Positions 40,887 through 49,163 of a stretch of DNA of 64,000 nt are shown piece after piece. This stretch comes from JAWLHU01 sp049324875 (GTDB lineage: Bacteria > Bacillota > Sulfobacillia > Symbiobacteriales > Symbiobacteriaceae). The first letter of the stretch is position 1. Each line of letters begins with the position of its first letter. The stretch lies in assembly GCA_049324875.1 (NCBI GenBank), contig JBMONC010000053.1:1-64000 (forward strand), read 5' to 3'. A program made the translations under genes and the position numbers. A model generated the notes under the pieces. It was not told the DNA's origin. It saw only the letters and a list, made by a program, of their open reading frames with translations, and searched no databases.

Positions 40887-42064
40887 GATTCCTTGGTGGC
40901 CAGGCAGCTGACGCCGGGCAGTTCGCGGCCCTCCAGGAACTCCAGGGAGGCGCCGCCGCCGGTGGAGACGTGGGTCATCTGGTCGGCGAGGCCGGCCGCC
41001 TCCACAGCGGCCACCGAGTCGCCGCCGCCCACGATCGTGCAGCCCTCGCTGTCCGCCATCGCCTGGGCCACGGCGAAGGTGCCCCGGGCGAAGGGTTCCA
41101 TCTCGAAGACGCCCATCGGGCCGTTCCAGACCACGGTCATCGCCCCCTTGATGGCGTTGCCGAAGGCCTTGGCCGACTCGGGCCCGATGTCCAGAGCCAT
41201 CCAGCCCTCGGGAATGGCGTCGACCGAGACCACCTTCCGCTCGGCGTCGGCCTTGAACTCCGCCGCCACCACCAGGTCCGACGGCAGCAGGATCTTCTCG
41301 CCGCCCTTGGCCAGCAGCTCCCGGGCGGTCTCCACCTTGTCCTCCTCCACCAGCGACCGGCCCGTGGCGTAGCCCTTGGCCCGCAGGAAGGTGTTGGCCA
41401 TGCCGCCGCCGATGATCAGGTGGTCCACCTTGGTCAGCAGGTTCTCGATCACCATGATCTTGTCCGAGACCTTGGCCCCGCCGATGATGGCGACGAAGGG
41501 CCGGTCCGGGTTGGAGAGCGCCTTGCCCATGATGTCGACTTCCTTCTGCATCAGGAAGCCCGCCACCTTGACCGGCATCAGGTCGGCCATGCCCCGGGTG
41601 GAGGCGTGAGCCCGGTGGGCGGTGCCGAAGGCGTCGTTGACGTAGATCTCACCAAGGCGGGCCAGCTTGGCGGCGAACGCCGGGTCGTTCTTCTCCTCCT
41701 CGGCATAGAACCGCAGGTTCTCCAGCAGCACCACCGAGCCCGGCTGCTGCTGGGCGATCAGGGACTCAACCTCCTCGCCGATGCAGTCAGAGGCGTAGAC
41801 CACCGGTCGGTCCAGCAGCAGCTGGAGCCGCTCGGCACAGGGCTTCAGCGAGAACTCCTCGGTCCGCTTGCCCTTCGGCCGGCCCAGGTGGGAGGCGAGA
41901 ATCGCAATCGCCCCGTTCTCCACCAGGTACTGAATGGTGGGAAGGGCCGCCTTGATCCGGGTATCGTCGGTGATCTGGCCGTTCTCCAGCGGGACGTTGA
42001 AATCGACACGCACAAATACACGCTTGCCCTTTACATCGATGTCGCGAACCGTCATCAGCGCCAT
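40883..42064 (-). CDS. pgk: phosphoglycerate kinase
   Basis: A 393-residue kinase making ATP from 1,3-bisphosphoglycerate. Signature strings: KRVFVRVDFNVPLENG near the N-terminus, LASHLGRPKG, FLMQKEVDIM, and the nucleotide loop GPMGVFEMEPFARGT. The ATG at 42064 (MALMTVRDID) follows aaaggtgga. A frame reaching 42154 is rejected because the added residues have no family match. A CCGCCCC/GGGGCGG hairpin lies in the leader at about 42090-42107. Confidence 0.97.
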   Translation of the reverse strand: MALMTVRDIDVKGKRVFVRVDFNVPLENGQITDDTRIKAALPTIQYLVENGAIAILASHLGRPKGKRTEEFSLKPCAERLQLLLDRPVVYASDCIGEEVESLIAQQQPGSVVLLENLRFYAEEEKNDPAFAAKLARLGEIYVNDAFGTAHRAHASTRGMADLMPVKVAGFLMQKEVDIMGKALSNPDRPFVAIIGGAKVSDKIMVIENLLTKVDHLIIGGGMANTFLRAKGYATGRSLVEEDKVETARELLAKGGEKILLPSDLVVAAEFKADAERKVVSVDAIPEGWMALDIGPESAKAFGNAIKGAMTVVWNGPMGVFEMEPFARGTFAVAQAMADSEGCTIVGGGDSVAAVEAAGLADQMTHVSTGGGASLEFLEGRELPGVSCLATKES

Positions 42065-42195
42065 GGGCTCGTCCACCTTTCTCGCCGGCCGCCCCAAGCG
42101 GGGCGGATGATGGGGGGATACTTTGTTAATGTCCTCTACAAAAGATTGTACCACATCGGATGGAAAAACCCTTCTCGGTTGCTAGTATTGATCCA

Positions 42196-42681
42196 TCAGG
42201 GGATCGTGATGTGCCAGAATAGGTAGTTCGTGCGGGGCGTATGAGCCGGAGAGTCAGTGTAGCGCCACGGGCGCCCCCAGGCTGGCTCGGAATGCGCTGC
42301 CATCAGGGGTTCCCCCTCCAGATCATACCCGACCACGATGGCATTGTGATTCCAAACCTGGTTTCCATTCCAATCGTAGCTTATCACATCGCCGAGTTCC
42401 AACTCCCGGGCTGTGGCGCGCTTCTGCCCAGGGCCGGATGTGTCCAGGTACCAGCGCAGGCTGTGGGCCACCGCCCAGGAGTAAGACCACTGCTCATTGG
42501 GGCCCAGGTACCACCAGCCCTTGTCCCGCCGGCCGGTGATCTCCATCGGCATCCCGCCGGCCCAGAGGCACTGGGAGACGAAGTTGGTGCAATCGGCGCC
42601 CGGGAAGGCGCGGAACATCGGGTTGAAGCCGCTCCACCAGTAGGCCGCATACTGGACGGCTCGCAGCCGGTCATACGGCAA
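42196..42681 (-). CDS. putative amidase-domain (Amidase_6-like) protein
   Basis: A 161-residue protein resembling the putative amidase domain found in Firmicute cell-wall and spore proteins. The likely nucleophile is Cys31 in GADCTNFVSQCLW; a His is likely in VWNHNAIVVGYD (about 110-121). It contains the many Trp/Tyr residues usual in the family. There is no signal peptide, so it is either cytoplasmic or exported during sporulation. It stands alone. Confidence 0.75.
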   Translation of the reverse strand: MPYDRLRAVQYAAYWWSGFNPMFRAFPGADCTNFVSQCLWAGGMPMEITGRRDKGWWYLGPNEQWSYSWAVAHSLRWYLDTSGPGQKRATARELELGDVISYDWNGNQVWNHNAIVVGYDLEGEPLMAAHSEPAWGRPWRYTDSPAHTPRTNYLFWHITIP

Positions 42682-42823
42682 GGCACACCCCTCCTCGGTC
42701 GATAGCTATGCGCCCCCACCGATTGGGGATGCCAATCGAACCCCCCTCCTGCATATATTGTCTTTATGGTATGGTTGTAGTAAGGGAGCAACTCTGGCGT
42801 CGGTGGTGGAGGGATGAACCGGG

Positions 42824-43741
42824 ATGGACATCCAGGCACTCGAGGCCTTCTGGTGGATTGCGAAAACGGGGAGCTTCAACCGGGCCGCGGAGCGGCTCTT
42901 TCTGACCCAGCCCTCGGTTACCGCCAGGATTCAGGCACTGGAGAAGGAGCTCGGCCAGACGCTGTTCGAGCGGAAGCCCCGCGGCGTCCGGCTGACCGAT
43001 GCGGGTCGGGTGCTGCTGCCCCACGCCGAGCGAGTGCTGCAGGATGTGAAGCGGGCGCACCAGGCGGTGATGGACCTGCAGACCGCCACCGGCGGCACGT
43101 TGATGGTGGGTTCGGCCCTCACCTCCTCGGCCTATCTGCTCCCGCAGATCCTGATGCGGTTCAAGACCTCCCATCCGGCGGTGGAGGTGATGGTCCGGAC
43201 AGGCCGGTCGCATCAGGTCCAGCAGCTGGTGCTGGATGACACCGTTCAGCTGGGCCTGGTCCACGCCCCGCTGCCCAGCCACGCCGAGATCATGGTGGTG
43301 CCGCTTTCCGAGGAGCCGATCCTGCTGGTGGTCCACCCGAACCACCCCCTGGCGGAGCGGTCCGAGGTCAACCTGGAGGAGCTGGCCAGCGAGCCGATGA
43401 TCACCACCGACCGGGCCTCGGGCTACTGGGCCCTGGTGGAGCAGTGGTGGGCCAGCAGCGGCTTCGTCCCCCGCATCACCATGGAGCTGGACTCGATTGA
43501 GGCGGCCAAGCGGATGGTGATGTCGGGCCTGGGTCTCACCATGCTGCCGCAGTCGACGGTGGAGGGCGAGCTGAAGCTCCGGCAGCTGGTGGCGGTGCCG
43601 CTGGCGCAGAGCGAGAGCCTGAAGCGGCAGAACATCCTGATCCACCGGCGGGGCAAGATCTGGAGCGGCACCGCCCGAGCTTTCCTGGAGACGATGGGAA
43701 AGCTGTTCAAGGTGAGACTGCTGGCAGACGAGACGGCATAG
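42824..43741 (+). CDS. LysR-family transcriptional regulator
   Basis: A 305-residue LysR-type regulator. The N-terminal winged helix-turn-helix reads MDIQALEAFWWIAKTGSFNRAAERLFLTQPSVTARIQALEKELG in pattern, here given in shortened form: FNRAAERLFLTQPSVT is the recognition region. The C-terminal periplasmic-binding-protein-like domain has the usual TSSAYLLPQIL and VHPNHPLAE segments. It resembles CysB/CysL-type members by general layout. Target and ligand unknown. Divergent from the amidase gene. Confidence 0.92.
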   Translation: MDIQALEAFWWIAKTGSFNRAAERLFLTQPSVTARIQALEKELGQTLFERKPRGVRLTDAGRVLLPHAERVLQDVKRAHQAVMDLQTATGGTLMVGSALTSSAYLLPQILMRFKTSHPAVEVMVRTGRSHQVQQLVLDDTVQLGLVHAPLPSHAEIMVVPLSEEPILLVVHPNHPLAERSEVNLEELASEPMITTDRASGYWALVEQWWASSGFVPRITMELDSIEAAKRMVMSGLGLTMLPQSTVEGELKLRQLVAVPLAQSESLKRQNILIHRRGKIWSGTARAFLETMGKLFKVRLLADETA

Positions 43742-43754
43742 ACAAGCGCGAGAA

Positions 43755-43790
43755 GGGCTGCACACCGCGGTGGGTGTACAGCCCCTTTTC
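43755..43790. terminator. terminator between lysR-type gene and rpoN
   Basis: GGGCTGCACACC and GGGTGTACAGCCC form a stem with a GCGG-containing loop, followed by CTTTTC on the plus strand. It stands between two convergent genes. Confidence 0.75.
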
Positions 43791-43801
43791 ATTCGTAGGG
43801 T

Positions 43802-45178
43802 TTAGGCGTAACGCTTTCGCTTGCCGGAGTTGGGCACGCCCATCTCCTCGCGGTATTTGGCGACGGTGCGGCGGGAGATACTCAGCCCCATCCGGCTCAA
43901 GGCGTCGGTCAGGGCCTGGTCCGAGAGCGGCTCGTTGGGATCCTCCTTGGCGATCAGGTCGGCGATGAACTTCTTGACCGACTCAGCCGCCACCCCTTCT
44001 CCCCTGGCGCCATCCACACCGCTGGAGAAGAAGAACTTCAGCTCAAAGGTGCCCTGTGGGGTCTGCACATACTTCCCGGAAGTGGCCCGGCTGACGGTGG
44101 ATTCGTGGACACCCACCACCTCGGCCACCTCCCGCAGGGTGAGCGGGCGGAGGTGGCGCAGGCCCCGGTCAAAGAAGTCCCGCTGGAACTGGACGATCGC
44201 TTCGGTGACCCGGTAGAGCGTCAGACGGCGCTGCTCGATCGCCTTGATCAGCCAGAGCGCCGACTGGATCTTCTCCTCGACGAACTTGCGGGCCTCGCTC
44301 TCCACCTGCCCGCTCAGCATCCGCCGGTACTGGTTGTTCACCAGAAGCTTTGGAATCGGCGCATCGTTAACGATGACCACATACTCCCGACCGACCCGCT
44401 CCACAATCACATCCGGGATCACATAGCGGGTCTCATCGGCACGGCCAAACCGGCGGCCGGGTTTGGGGTCCAGGGTGCGAATCAGGTCGGCGGCGGCCTG
44501 GACCTCGCCGCAGGTGACGCCCAGCGCCTCGGCAATCCGGGGGATCCGGCCGCCGGCCAGGTCGTCCAGGTAGTGCTCGATCAACTGGGGGACGAGCGGG
44601 TTTCCGTCGTCGAGGGTCGCCCACTGCAGCAGGAGGCACTCACGGAGGGAGCGGGCGCCCACACCGGCGGGGTCGAAGCTCTGGACCACCCGCAGGACAG
44701 CCTCCACCCGGTCGACGGGAACCGCGAGCCGCTCGGCCACCTCTTCCAGGGTAATGGTCAGGTAGCCGTGGTCATCAAGACTCCCGATCAGGAACTCCGC
44801 AGTCCTGCGATCGCTTGCCGGGAGCCCCGAAAGGTAGAGTTGGGCGATCAGGTGCTCATGCAGGGTGGGCACGGTCGGGGTGAAGGCCTCGAAGCCGCCC
44901 TCCTCCTCGCCGCTGTGGATGCCACCGCCGCCGTCACCGCCATCGCTGCCGAGGTATTCCAGCAGTCTCCGGGCCTCCAGGGCCGGCTCCGGCTCCTCAG
45001 CCAGATCCTCCTTCGGCTCGGCCTCCAGGCAGGGGTTCTCGAGGAGTTCGCCCTCGATCAACTCGCCCAGCTCGGCCACGGGCTTTTGGAGCACGGCGAT
45101 CGCCTGCCGCAGTTCGGGAGTCATGATGAGCCGCTGCGTCTGCTGCATTTGGAGGCCAAAGCCGAGGCGCAAGGTCAT
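43802..45178 (-). CDS. rpoN: RNA polymerase sigma-54 factor
   Basis: A 458-residue sigma-54. Region I is glutamine/leucine-rich (LGFGLQMQQTQRLIMTPELRQ). An acidic region II follows (about 60-100), then the core-binding and HTH region. The RpoN box is near the end, within ISRRTVAKYREEMGVP. It recognises -24/-12 promoters and needs an enhancer-binding ATPase; none is encoded in this window. The ATG at 45178 gives the usual opening; the frame to 45265 is longer but unlikely. Confidence 0.95.
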   Translation of the reverse strand: MTLRLGFGLQMQQTQRLIMTPELRQAIAVLQKPVAELGELIEGELLENPCLEAEPKEDLAEEPEPALEARRLLEYLGSDGGDGGGGIHSGEEEGGFEAFTPTVPTLHEHLIAQLYLSGLPASDRRTAEFLIGSLDDHGYLTITLEEVAERLAVPVDRVEAVLRVVQSFDPAGVGARSLRECLLLQWATLDDGNPLVPQLIEHYLDDLAGGRIPRIAEALGVTCGEVQAAADLIRTLDPKPGRRFGRADETRYVIPDVIVERVGREYVVIVNDAPIPKLLVNNQYRRMLSGQVESEARKFVEEKIQSALWLIKAIEQRRLTLYRVTEAIVQFQRDFFDRGLRHLRPLTLREVAEVVGVHESTVSRATSGKYVQTPQGTFELKFFFSSGVDGARGEGVAAESVKKFIADLIAKEDPNEPLSDQALTDALSRMGLSISRRTVAKYREEMGVPNSGKRKRYA

Positions 45179-45360
45179 CACCTCCACATGAACGATCTTT
45201 GCTGTAAGGTATTCGCTCTCACCCCCCTGGTTTCCTCGCGGGCTCGGTTGCAAAAAATGTGCCAACCTCAGGCTATACCGAAGGGCTTACTCGTGGATTT
45301 GTCTGTAGGGTGTTAGATGGAGCAGGAGTACAGACTTTCGGAAGCCAATAGTGAACACCT

Positions 45361-45990
45361 ATGATTAATACTTATGTCTTTGATCTGGATGATACCCTGA
45401 TCCCCTACGAGCCGCGCGAGGCCCGTGCCTATGCGCTATTGGCCCCCTGCGGCATCGATGCCGAACGGATGATGGCCGCCAACCTGAGGCTCTGGCCCGA
45501 GGTAGCGGCCGGGCGGCTCAGCATCGAGGAGAAGTGGCGGCTGGAGGCGCTGGAGGGCGGAGCGCCGGCAGAGGGTGCGGAGCGCTTCGTGGCGGCCATG
45601 GTCGATTTCGACCCGGCCTACGCCGATGCGCTGCCCGTCCTGGAGCGGCTGGCCGCAGCCGGACACCGGCTCGCCGTCATCACCAACGGGCCCCCGGGTG
45701 ACCACCAGCGGGCCAAGCTCCGGCGTGCCGGGCTGGACCGCTTCTTCGGCGAGCGGGTCTACATCTCCGGCGAGATCGGGGCGGCCAAGCCCGATGCTCG
45801 GATCTTCCTGCACGCCCTGCGGGACCTGGGCGTCCAGCCCCATGAGGCGCTGTACGTCGGCGACAAGGCCGAACACGACGCCGCGGCGGCGGCGGCCGTC
45901 GGTATGCAGGGGGTCTGGATCGACCGCCGCGGCAGCGGCTCCCCCGCCCCTGCCGGGGTGCGGCGGATCAGGAGCCTGCTGGAGCTGTAA
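45361..45990 (+). CDS. HAD-superfamily phosphatase (YjjG-like)
   Basis: A 209-residue haloacid-dehalogenase hydrolase. Motif I is FDLDDTL with Asp8 (nucleophile) and Asp10. Motif II is AVITNGP, motif III Lys is in GAAKPDARIF and motif IV is YVGDKAEHDA. A helical cap lies between motifs I and II. Likely acts on a small phosphorylated metabolite or nucleotide. Ends at a strong terminator. Confidence 0.9.
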   Translation: MINTYVFDLDDTLIPYEPREARAYALLAPCGIDAERMMAANLRLWPEVAAGRLSIEEKWRLEALEGGAPAEGAERFVAAMVDFDPAYADALPVLERLAAAGHRLAVITNGPPGDHQRAKLRRAGLDRFFGERVYISGEIGAAKPDARIFLHALRDLGVQPHEALYVGDKAEHDAAAAAAVGMQGVWIDRRGSGSPAPAGVRRIRSLLEL

Positions 45991-46002
45991 CCCCGACGGA
46001 GA

Positions 46003-46046
46003 GGGCACCCTGCGCCCGAGAGGAGGCGCAGGGTGCCCGCTTTCTT
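46003..46046 (+). terminator. terminator of the HAD gene
   Basis: A perfect 14-bp stem (46003-46016 with 46025-46038) and an 8-nt loop are followed by GCTTTCTT. The convergent baeRF-type gene ends a few bases away. Confidence 0.85.
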
Positions 46047-46052
46047 GGCCGT

Positions 46053-47192
46053 TCAGTACCGCATCACCGCGGCCAGATCCGCCTGGCCGGGAACCCGGTC
46101 GGGGGGAACGGCGAAGACCGCCCCCTTCTGTAGGTACGTGTGGATGGCCGCCAGGTTGAGCAGGTCCTCGCTGCCGGGCTCCTCCTCCTCGGTCAGCCGC
46201 ACCTCGCCGCTCTCAGGGTCAAACTGACCCCAGACCGACCGGCCCGCCGCGAGGAAGAGAGATTCCACCCGCCCGTGGCAGGCGGCCGGAAGGATCGTGG
46301 CCAGGGCGGAGGCGACCCGGTCTGTGCCGGCCAACCGCTCAAAGGCGGCGAGGGCGCTCTCCTGCTCCTGCCGGAAGAGGGGAGCGACAGCCTCCCAGGC
46401 CTGGTGGTGCAAATCCTCCGGCTGGGCGTCGTCCGGGTTGCCCGCAACCCCCTCGGCCACCAGCCGGGGGTGGGTGTTCACCTCCCGGTAGATCGGGAAG
46501 TGGGAGTCAACCCCCGCCAGCACCAGCGGGGTGCGGTCGAAGGGGAGCGTCTCCCGGATGCTGCGGTTCAACTGGCGGAAGTACTCCACCAGATCGTCCC
46601 GCCGCAGGTCGCCGGGGTCGCCGTGCCCGTGGTACATCCCCCGCCCGCCCGGCACGCTGTGCATCTGCAACTGCTTCTGCCGCTGGGTGAACCTGGTGGC
46701 CTCGGCCAGCGAGGCCGGCGCGTTCTTCAGGGGGACCTCCTCGAACTCGAAACGGGAACCCCGGAAGAGCCGGGGCGCCTTGTGGCTGAGCGCCAGCAGG
46801 TAGAACTCGCCGTCCCCGGTCAGCAGCGGGAAGAGCGGCTGGAGCTGGAAGTGGGTCGCCACCACGATCCGTTCCTCGAAGCGGACCGGCAGGCGGAAGT
46901 ACCGCATGAAGCCAGGCCGGAGGAAGAGCGCCAGGCCGCCCTCCTGCACCTGCCAGAAACGGCGGTCATCGAGGAGGGCAAAGGCCGGTCTCAGCATCTC
47001 ATCCAGGACGGTGCTCTCCATGCTGCCTGAGAGCCGGCGCTCCACCTCCCGCAGCATGTTCTTGAGGCGAATAGGGTCTTGCTGCGCCTCCTCCTTCACC
47101 CGGTGCGTCGGCAGGTAGAGCGAGACACATTGACCTCTGGACTCCTCGATCAGGGAGCGGAGTTCGTCGTGGGAGAATCGGTCCATGGACAA
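46053..47192 (-). CDS. baeRF-type (bacterial archaeo-eukaryotic release-factor-like) protein
   Basis: A 379-residue protein resembling the bacterial baeRF families, distant relatives of eRF1/Pelota. Visible clues are CVSLYLPTHRVKEEAQQDPIRLKN at the N-terminus, a central TPLVLAGVDSHFPIYREV strand region and a C-terminal alpha/beta domain with AAGRSVWGQFD. Proposed roles of the group concern ribosome rescue or modification of ribosomes, not tested for this member. The start is ATG 47192 or 47186. Confidence 0.7.
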   Translation of the reverse strand: MSMDRFSHDELRSLIEESRGQCVSLYLPTHRVKEEAQQDPIRLKNMLREVERRLSGSMESTVLDEMLRPAFALLDDRRFWQVQEGGLALFLRPGFMRYFRLPVRFEERIVVATHFQLQPLFPLLTGDGEFYLLALSHKAPRLFRGSRFEFEEVPLKNAPASLAEATRFTQRQKQLQMHSVPGGRGMYHGHGDPGDLRRDDLVEYFRQLNRSIRETLPFDRTPLVLAGVDSHFPIYREVNTHPRLVAEGVAGNPDDAQPEDLHHQAWEAVAPLFRQEQESALAAFERLAGTDRVASALATILPAACHGRVESLFLAAGRSVWGQFDPESGEVRLTEEEEPGSEDLLNLAAIHTYLQKGAVFAVPPDRVPGQADLAAVMRY

Positions 47193-47425
47193 CCCCCCAA
47201 GGCGCCGGTCCGGCCTCCGGACGGCGCAATAGTCGCAGCGTGGGGGCTAACCCCCTCCGCCTGACCAGGGGAGCCTGGCACCAGCCCTGCCCGCCCTGGG
47301 TCCCCCTATTGTAGCATACGCCCGGAGTAATCGCATAATTCCATCTGATTATGTATGGACCGATCAGGAGTGATGAGCCCGACTCTGCTCGGGGATGCTG
47401 ACCGGGAAACAGGGAAGTGGGGCGA

Positions 47426-47580
47426 TTTTCTTTGCCACGGATTACACGGATTAGTACAGAACAAAACATATTATTTTAATTTTATTATTATATGTGTTAT
47501 CCACCACTGATCGAGCCCTATGATTTCCCATTTTATGTATTTATCCGTGTAATCCGTATTATCCGTGTAATCCGTGTTAA
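47426..47580. mobile_element. AT-rich MITE-like element with terminal inverted repeats
   Basis: About 155 bp, strongly AT-rich in a GC-rich chromosome. The left end has CACGGATTACACGGATTA at 47436-47453; the right end has the complement TTATCCGTGTAATCCGTG at 47559-47576 (17 of 18 matching), with a second copy at 47541-47558. No coding frame is inside. Both ends carry TTTT/AAAA. Similar CCACGGATTACACGGATT-type repeats occur scattered in many bacterial genomes, so a non-autonomous mobile or repeat element is likely. The remaining part of 47193-47625 has no gene. Confidence 0.6.
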
Positions 47581-47614
47581 AAGAGGGAACCCCCGCGGCT
47601 GCCCGCGGGGGTTC
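47580..47614 (-). terminator. terminator of the first glutamine synthetase gene
   Basis: A 12-bp stem, GAACCCCCGCGG with its complement (47587-47598 and 47603-47614), is followed on the minus strand by CCTCTTTT. It lies 11 nt beyond the stop and touches the MITE-like element. Confidence 0.8.
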
Positions 47615-47625
47615 TTGAGGTGCGG

Positions 47626-49050
47626 TTAGTTGTCGAAGTACATCTCGAACTCAACCGGCTGCGGGCGGGTCTCCAGGGCGACGATCTCCTCTTCCTTGAG
47701 GGCGATCCAGGTGTCGATCAGCTCCTTGCTGAAGACACCACCCTCCAGGAGGAACTCGTGGTCCTCCTTGAGCGCCTCCACCACCCGGCGGAGCGAGGTG
47801 GGAACCGAGGCGATCTGGGCCTTCTCCTCGTCGGAGAGGTGGTAGATGTCCTTGTCGATGGGGCCGTAGCCGGCCTTGATCGGGTCGATCTGCCGGCGGA
47901 TGCCGTCGAGGCCGGCCATCAGCTGGGCGGCAAAGGCCAGGTAGGGGTTGGCCATCGGGTCGGGGGTGCGGAACTCGATCCGGGTGGTCTTCGGGGTGGA
48001 GAAGGCGGACGGGATCCGGATGGCCGCCGAGCGGTTGCCCTTGGAGAAGACCAGGTTGACAGGCGCCTCGTAGCCGGGCACCAGCCGCTTGTAGGAGTTG
48101 GTGGTCGGGTTGGTCAGGGCGAGCAGGGCCGGGGCGTGGTGCAGGATGCCGCCGATGTACCAGAGCGCCATCTGGCTCAGGTTGGCGTAGCCGCCCTCGG
48201 CGTAGAAGAGGTTCTTGCCGTCCTTGGCCAGCGACTGGTTGCAGTGCATCCCCGAACCGGAGTTCTTGTAGAGCGGCTTCGGCATGAAGGTGACCGTCTT
48301 GCCGTAGGCGCGGGCCACGTTCTTGATCACATACTTGTACATGGCGGCCTTATCGGCGGCGTCGGTCAGGGTGGAGAAGCGGAAGTTGATCTCGTTCTGG
48401 CCGGCGGAGGCCACCTCGTGGTGGTGCCGCTCGACCACGAAGCCCATCTCCTGCAGCTGCAGGGTCATGGCGGTGCGGATGTTGGTCTGGTCGTCGATCG
48501 GCAGCGCCCGGAAGTAGCCCTGCTGGTACTTCACCTTGTACCCGCTGTTGGGCAGGTCGCCGCGGCCCACGTTCCAGTGGGCCTCGCCGGACTCGATAAA
48601 GTAGAAGGAGGCGTCCGGACCGGTCTGGAAGCGGACGTTGTCGAACATGAAGAACTCCAGCTCCGGCCCCCAGTAGGAGACGTCGGCGATGCCGGTGGAC
48701 TTCAGGTAGGCCTCGGCCCGCTTGGCCACGCCGCGGGGGTCGCGGGCGTAGTCCTTCAGGCCCGGCTCCTTCACATCGACGAACATCGAGAGGGTCGGCC
48801 CCTCCACGAAGGGGTCGAAGACGACGGTGTCCAGGTCGGGCAGCAGGACCATGTCGGATTCGGCAATGCCCCGGAAGCCGCGGATGGAGGAACCGTCGAA
48901 GGGCAGCCCCTTGGTCAGCACCTCCTCGTCGATCACGGCGGCGGGCACGGTGAGGTGGTGGAAGACGCCGGGGAGATCGACAAACTTCACATCGATCATC
49001 TTGATGCCCTTCTCCTCGATCAGCCGGAGCACATCCTTCGCGCTTGCCAT
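47626..49050 (-). CDS. glutamine synthetase type I (second copy of the pair)
   Basis: A 474-residue GSI enzyme making glutamine from glutamate, ammonia and ATP. Active-site strings: FDGSSIRGF, WGPELEFFMFD, HHHEVASAGQNEINF, and GNRSAAIRIP. It closely resembles the neighbouring GS at 49164, so the two are probably a tandem duplication. It is longer than the usual 444-residue Firmicute GSI-alpha. The ATG at 49050 is chosen from three near ATGs for spacing to ggggaa. A hairpin at 49108-49130 separates it from the first GS gene. Confidence 0.92.
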   Translation of the reverse strand: MASAKDVLRLIEEKGIKMIDVKFVDLPGVFHHLTVPAAVIDEEVLTKGLPFDGSSIRGFRGIAESDMVLLPDLDTVVFDPFVEGPTLSMFVDVKEPGLKDYARDPRGVAKRAEAYLKSTGIADVSYWGPELEFFMFDNVRFQTGPDASFYFIESGEAHWNVGRGDLPNSGYKVKYQQGYFRALPIDDQTNIRTAMTLQLQEMGFVVERHHHEVASAGQNEINFRFSTLTDAADKAAMYKYVIKNVARAYGKTVTFMPKPLYKNSGSGMHCNQSLAKDGKNLFYAEGGYANLSQMALWYIGGILHHAPALLALTNPTTNSYKRLVPGYEAPVNLVFSKGNRSAAIRIPSAFSTPKTTRIEFRTPDPMANPYLAFAAQLMAGLDGIRRQIDPIKAGYGPIDKDIYHLSDEEKAQIASVPTSLRRVVEALKEDHEFLLEGGVFSKELIDTWIALKEEEIVALETRPQPVEFEMYFDN

Positions 49051-49107
49051 TCCCAACATTCCCCTTTTCAAGATGTTCGCAAACTTCACATCATATCCGA
49101 GAAAGGT

Positions 49108-49130
49108 GCGGCCCTGTGGTGTAGGGCCGC
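49108..49130 (-). terminator. hairpin between the two glutamine synthetase genes
   Basis: GCGGCCCT at 49108-49115 pairs with AGGGCCGC at 49123-49130; ACCTTTCTC follows on the minus strand. It is a weak terminator, so the second gene may be read at a reduced level from the glnR promoter. Confidence 0.5.
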
Positions 49131-49163
49131 TATCTTCTGTCTGACACTCTCTGTGTGGAATCC

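Noticed and set aside
47275..47291. Sigma-54 type -24/-12 match (GG-N10-GC) on the plus strand
   Set aside because: No plus-strand gene follows and the sequence is a single loose match; chance is likely in GC-rich DNA.
47436..47576. CRISPR-like array from the repeated ATCCGTGTAATCCGTG units
   Set aside because: Only two direct copies with no spacer and one inverted copy; no cas genes. Better explained as element ends.
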